The notes under the pieces: model-generated
Seen by the model: only the letters and a program-made list of their open reading frames with translations
What the model was told of the DNA's origin: nothing
The model's database searches: none
Made by a program: the position numbers and the translations under genes
Shown here: one piece after another, positions 59,985 to 64,000 of the stretch
Layout: each line of letters begins with the position of its first letter
How positions within the stretch are numbered: the first letter of the stretch is position 1
DNA from: Saturnia japonica
Lineage: Eukaryota; Arthropoda; Insecta; Lepidoptera; Saturniidae
Length of the DNA stretch: 64,000 nucleotides
Assembly: GCA_033032175.1 (NCBI GenBank)
Contig: CM065317.1
Span: forward strand, 19,179,279-19,243,278
Direction: 5' to 3'

Positions 59985-60290
59985 AAAATAATGGTATTAT
60001 ACGAGTAATTATTTTCTTTTGAATCGCATAAAGTTTTATTATGATTCACATATTGATCCACCCTTTGACACCTTTTGACAGTAAAACTCGCTTGACATGG
60101 TCTTTGAACTTGTTGTCCGGCAAATGTGCTTCGGGTTCTTGATAAAGAACCTAACACTATTACCTAAAAAACTTTTATTAAATCTTACTTAGTCTAAAAC
60201 GCGGTAAGACTAATTTATCTCTATTTCTGTTATTAACATTGTGCTGATCTTTGACAAAATAGTGTTTTCTATCTCATTCTTTCCCTTCTT
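59985..60290 (-). mobile_element. LINE 3' end fragment
   Basis: TTTTGACAGTAAAACTCGCT, GAACTTGTTGTCC and CCTAACACTATTACCTAAAA as in 26920-27480. Confidence 0.7.
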
Positions 60291-60878
60291 CAAACGAAAC
60301 ACTAGGACGCGACACGAGCAAACGAGCGCACATCTATTATCGTGCATGTAAGATTTTTTGCTCTGATGCGTAATTAAAAACATTTATTTTTAGTCTTATT
60401 TTAGGTTGAAAATCGCTCAACCGGCTTTTATACCGAAAGTAAAAAATAGTGTTTAAAAAAGTACCTACGTGATTGTTGATTGTCAGTTTCGTGAGCCGAC
60501 GAAACTGGCAAAATTTGTATATCATATGATTATACTTGGATGCTTAGATTTATTTATTTGTTAAACAAATTCAAATATTTTGTAAAGAATAAAGTTAGAC
60601 GTTATCTCAGAAATTAATCTTTATAATTTCATTATATCTCAAGGGTGTTTTTTGTGTTAAATTCGTATCTCCCTCAATTTTTCATCAATTTCTCATTGCG
60701 GTCAACCCGGGTAATGTTATGAGACTCGTAATGACCACAAAGACTTCATTTTCTTTCACAAAGAGGAGCGTTTTATCATGCGTTAGGTTAAATTTTATTA
60801 GTATGTATGGATATTATCGGACAAGTTATTTAAAAAATCAATATACTCGACTGTAATTGAATTTTATTACCATATATA

Positions 60879-62475
60879 CACTCATCAAAAAAGTCTAAGC
60901 AACATGTACTAATTTAAATTTTAGGATGGTTCTTCACATTATAACGTTGTATTTTATTTTTAAAATAATATCTTTAGGGTTCTATAATGTAAAAATAACA
61001 GCTGTTGTCTTTATAAGTTCTTTTAATAACAGAAATGAACAATATTAGAATATACTGTAGAAACTAAGATACATAAGAAACTAAACTTTTTTCTTACAAA
61101 ATGAAATTTCTAAAGAAAATGTATTTATTGTGAAAGAATAGAACAATTTAATACAAAGTATGGGTTCCTCTGCTATTCAGAACTTGTCGGCAACGATTAT
61201 TCATTGAATTAATGAGACTGTTTATGTTATCTTGCGGTATTCGCTCCCAATGGAATTCTAGCAAATCCTTCAGCTGTTGGGTTGTTGTCGCTCCGTCCAA
61301 GTCCTTCAAAGCACGTCTCTGGAGCATGACCCATTCGTGCTCGATGGGGTTGAGATCTGGCGATTGTGCAGGCCAGGGCAATACCCGGATGTTCTCCGTT
61401 GCAAAGTATTCACTGGTTCGCCGAGCTGTATGTGAACGCGCATTGTCATGCATTAATTTAAAATCGGAGCCAAAGGTTTGGGCAAATGGGTAGACTTAAG
61501 GTTTGAGAATATCCTCAATGTAATTTTCAGTATTCATGTTTCCATTTACAAAAACGAGCTCAGTTCGCCTGTTCTTCATAATACCCGCCCATAACATAAC
61601 TGTTGAGCCGCTGTATGGATGAACTTCCTGAACGCACCTGAGCCTTTCAGTATTTCCGTGCCGACGATACACTCGCACCCTTCTTGTATCAGGCTTAAAC
61701 CCGAATCACGACTCATCGGAAAACATAATTTTATCCCATTGTTCCTAGGTCCATGTTATGCGTTCTCTCTACACCATTCATATCGACGAGCGCGATTCCC
61801 GTGACGTATCGATGGGCACCTGATTGGGTGTCGAGCTCGTAGGCCGTACTTATGCAGTCGATTTCGCACAGTTTGAGGATTTACATCAACACCACTTGAA
61901 ATTTGTAGCCTCAAACTTATCTCTCGAGCGGTTAACATCGGCTGGCGTCTTGCACTCAGTTGTATGTACCGGTCTTGCCGAGTGGTTGTACTCCTTTTAC
62001 GGCCTGGATGCTATTCAGCGGGTTCTCTTGTATTATTGTAGCGCTGCCAAAGACGAAAAATAACACTTCTATGAATGCCAAAATGTCGAGATACCTGAGA
62101 TTGAATACTTCCCACTTGCAACATCCCTACAGCTCTTTACATTTCATCTGCCATCAAATGACGTCACTTCGTGACGTAAAGAATATCTAACAATTCAATT
62201 TTGTCGCTAACTTTATTTAAATGGTTGGTAAAATTATAAAATCAAGACTAAACGTAGCAATTAAAACGCACTTAAATTCAAATAAATTCGCAGTCATTTA
62301 AATTTTATGAAAAAACAAAACATAATCAAATATTTTTTTTACAACCAGCCAGTATGTCATCAATAACAAAAATGTTTACTTACCTACGCACTTTGAGTAA
62401 ATATTTAGAAATTAATTAATATAAATGGAAAAATTTGTAATATCACGCATGTTGCTTAGACTTTTTTGATGTGTG
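60879..62475 (-). mobile_element. Complete Tc1-type element with TIRs and TA flanks
   Basis: The left end CACTCATCAAAAAAGTCTAA then GCAACATG is matched, inverted, by the right end with one mismatch in 28. TA flanks both sides (60877-60878 and 62476-62477), as Tc1 elements require. 1597 bp. It carries a decayed DD34E transposase. Confidence 0.92.
61148..61938 (-). pseudogene. Tc1 transposase, DD34E, broken
   Basis: The helix-turn-helix part reads LTAREISLRLQISSGVDVNP then RLHKYGLRARHP. Then come GSTVMLWAGIMKNRRTELVF, and MHDNARSHTARRTSEYF to SPDLNPIEHEW with 34 residues between the last Asp and Glu. A TAA stop follows EDILKP at 61496, and a frameshift separates the first block. The protein cannot be made whole; the N-terminus upstream of 61938 is also scrambled. 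Confidence 0.9.
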
Positions 62476-62639
62476 TATATCGTCATGATCCTAGAATGTC
62501 GGTTTTGAAAAAAAATACGATATTCACTTTTTACCATACCTAGTCCGGTCATAAGTTCTGTTACAAATGAAAATGCATTTTTTTCTAAATGAAGTAATGT
62601 AATATTATTAAAATTGATACCTTCATATTTATTAGTCTC

Positions 62640-63530
62640 AGCAAAAAAAAAAATCGAAATAGCCACCTTTGGCTTTTATACAGGCCTTTAATCTGTTTGG
62701 CCACGAATCTATGGATTTACGCACTGTTTTCAGGGAAATTTCGCCAGTGCTTGCTCCAAACATTTTTTAAGAGACTCAATGTCGCCGTGTCGTTTAGAGC
62801 GGGCCATGTCCTCTATAACTGACCATAATTTGAAGTCTAAAGGGTTGAGGTCTGGGCTACATGAGGGCCAGTCTTCAGCTCTTATAAAGTTCGGAACGTT
62901 AGTTTCAAGCCAGGCTTGGGTAGTTCGTGCCTTGTGACCAGGTGCAGAGTCCTGCTGGAATGTCAACGGTATATTTTTAAAAAGTGTATTGCTGAGAGGT
63001 TTCACAACATGATCCAAGACTGTATCTTGATACACTTTGGCTGAAATTTTCACTCCTTTTTCACAAAAATGTAGTTTTGTGACTCCTTGATAAGACACGC
63101 CCATCAAACCATTACTGACGCAGGATGATGACCACGTTGTACCTTTCCGACCACTTGAGCAGCTTCTTTAGAACTCTGAGCGTATACTTTATCATTTTGC
63201 TTATTGTAGTGTTCTTCAATCGTGAAAATTTTTTCATCGGTAAAGAGGATATTTCTGTGCCTTTCACTTGCGTATCGCGATAGAAGGCGATTTGATCGAT
63301 CCACTCTCTTTAATTGTAAAGATTGATTTAGGACATGTCCTGTATATGGACTATAAGCACCGAATTTCAGGTCTTGTTTTATAATATGCGACAGAGTCCT
63401 AGCGGGAATCTTCATTTCTCGCGATAAGATGCCACTATTACCTGCGTGTATATAAAAGTGGTAGAAAATATTAATAAATTAATTGCACTTACGATCTCAT
63501 TGCGTGTTGCCATTAAGTGTTTCTGTGGCT
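62640..63530 (-). pseudogene. DD37D mariner-like transposase, broken
   Basis: MATRNEIVS near 63512, ARTLSHIIKQDLKFGAYSPY, RHRNILFTDEKIFTIEEHYN (first Asp), FQQDSAPGHKARTTQ (second Asp) and CSPDLNPLDFKLWSVIEDMA (third Asp, 37 residues on). The C-terminus is CIKAKGGYFDF. A Trp-to-stop change and a one-base loss at about 63107 split the frame. A possible 3' terminal sequence, AGTCCGGTCATAAGTTCTG, lies at 62540. No matching 5' end was found. Confidence 0.85.
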
Positions 63531-63536
63531 TCATAA

Positions 63537-64000
63537 CGAATCTTGATCTGTATGGTGCTCTTCGCCAGCTTATTGGTCTACTAGATTATGATTATTTATT
63601 TAGTATTTTTAAGTCAAGTAATAAAAGAACTGAAAATTGGTGTCGTCGGTTTTGTTATCGTATAAAAACTAGATGGGTCAAACCCAAAAGATTTGCTAAT
63701 TATTTCATGCAAATTGGCTTAGTTCTGAAGTAAAACATAACATAGTTCAAATATAAGAAGCTACTGAAGTAGTGTGAGTCCATCTAAATCAGATATGACA
63801 ACTTTAACTTAAAACTCTCCACGAAAATCCTTTGAAGATTTGTCGAATCACCAGAAAAAAAGACACACTGAAGAAGTTTGTGCAACTACTTCTCTGAGTA
63901 TGCAATTTTTTTATTATTAATGCGCTCTCAACTTAGCTGGAAATGGAGATATAGCTAATGTTATGATGTATTTGCAAGATAATCCACAAGAGGTATCCAA
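63537..64000 (+). pseudogene. Transposon-like ORF fragment at the window edge
   Basis: Plus strand: LDLYGALRQLIGLLDYDYLF, then SNKRTENWCRRFCYRIKTRW. After stops comes SPRKSFEDLSNHQKKRHTEE and, near 63960, AGNGDIANVMMYLQDNPQEV. The second part has the style of poorly classified insect transposon proteins. It runs out of the window, so its end is unknown, and it appears to cut off the 5' end of the DD37D element. Confidence 0.4.

Overview
This is eukaryotic, AT-rich, intron-bearing DNA crowded with decayed transposable elements. The repeat types and the aldehyde oxidase duplication point to an insect, most likely a moth or butterfly. The repeats include Helitron-like elements ending in CTAGT, R1-like and Jockey-like LINE tails, Tc1 and DD37D mariner relatives, and MITEs. 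There are no operons, CRISPR arrays or bacterial features. I saw no tRNA or rRNA gene.

The one complete host gene is an aldehyde oxidase (AOX) on the minus strand, 29450-46652. I joined 17 coding exons by hand. All junctions keep frame and the product is 1261 residues: two [2Fe-2S] domains, an FAD domain, and the molybdopterin domain with its GEPP catalytic motif. Intron 1 has a GC-AG donor. The introns hold a palindromic repeat pair (intron 1), an RTE-like fragment (4), a 9-bp tandem repeat (7), a Tc1-like fragment with internal tandem amplification (10), and a GC-rich R1-like LINE tail (15).

Directly downstream, head to tail, lies a broken AOX copy (20470-26208). It keeps exon 1, a shortened exon 2 that lost the iron-sulfur cysteines, the last 49 bases of exon 14, and exon 15. 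Its first intron holds a 2.15-kb DNA transposon (23802-25956). That transposon has CATATCGACGG terminal repeats, a broken ORF, and two arrays of a 43-bp repeat carrying the same motif found just inside its ends. It sits inside a Helitron-like repeat.

The left flank (1-20 kb) is mostly dispersed repeats: a 500-bp foldback element, a 52-bp tandem repeat, LINE and mariner fragments, and one possible minus-strand promoter with a non-coding first exon (about 11771-11926). The right flank (46.7-64 kb) has a 165-bp MITE, a 122-bp minisatellite (49895-51142), Helitron-like copies that explain its origin, LINE fragments, a complete but decayed Tc1 element with terminal repeats (60879-62475), a DD37D transposase remnant beside it, and a transposon-like ORF fragment running off the right end. 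Repeat-family names rest on sequence patterns and recalled family features; none was checked against a library.
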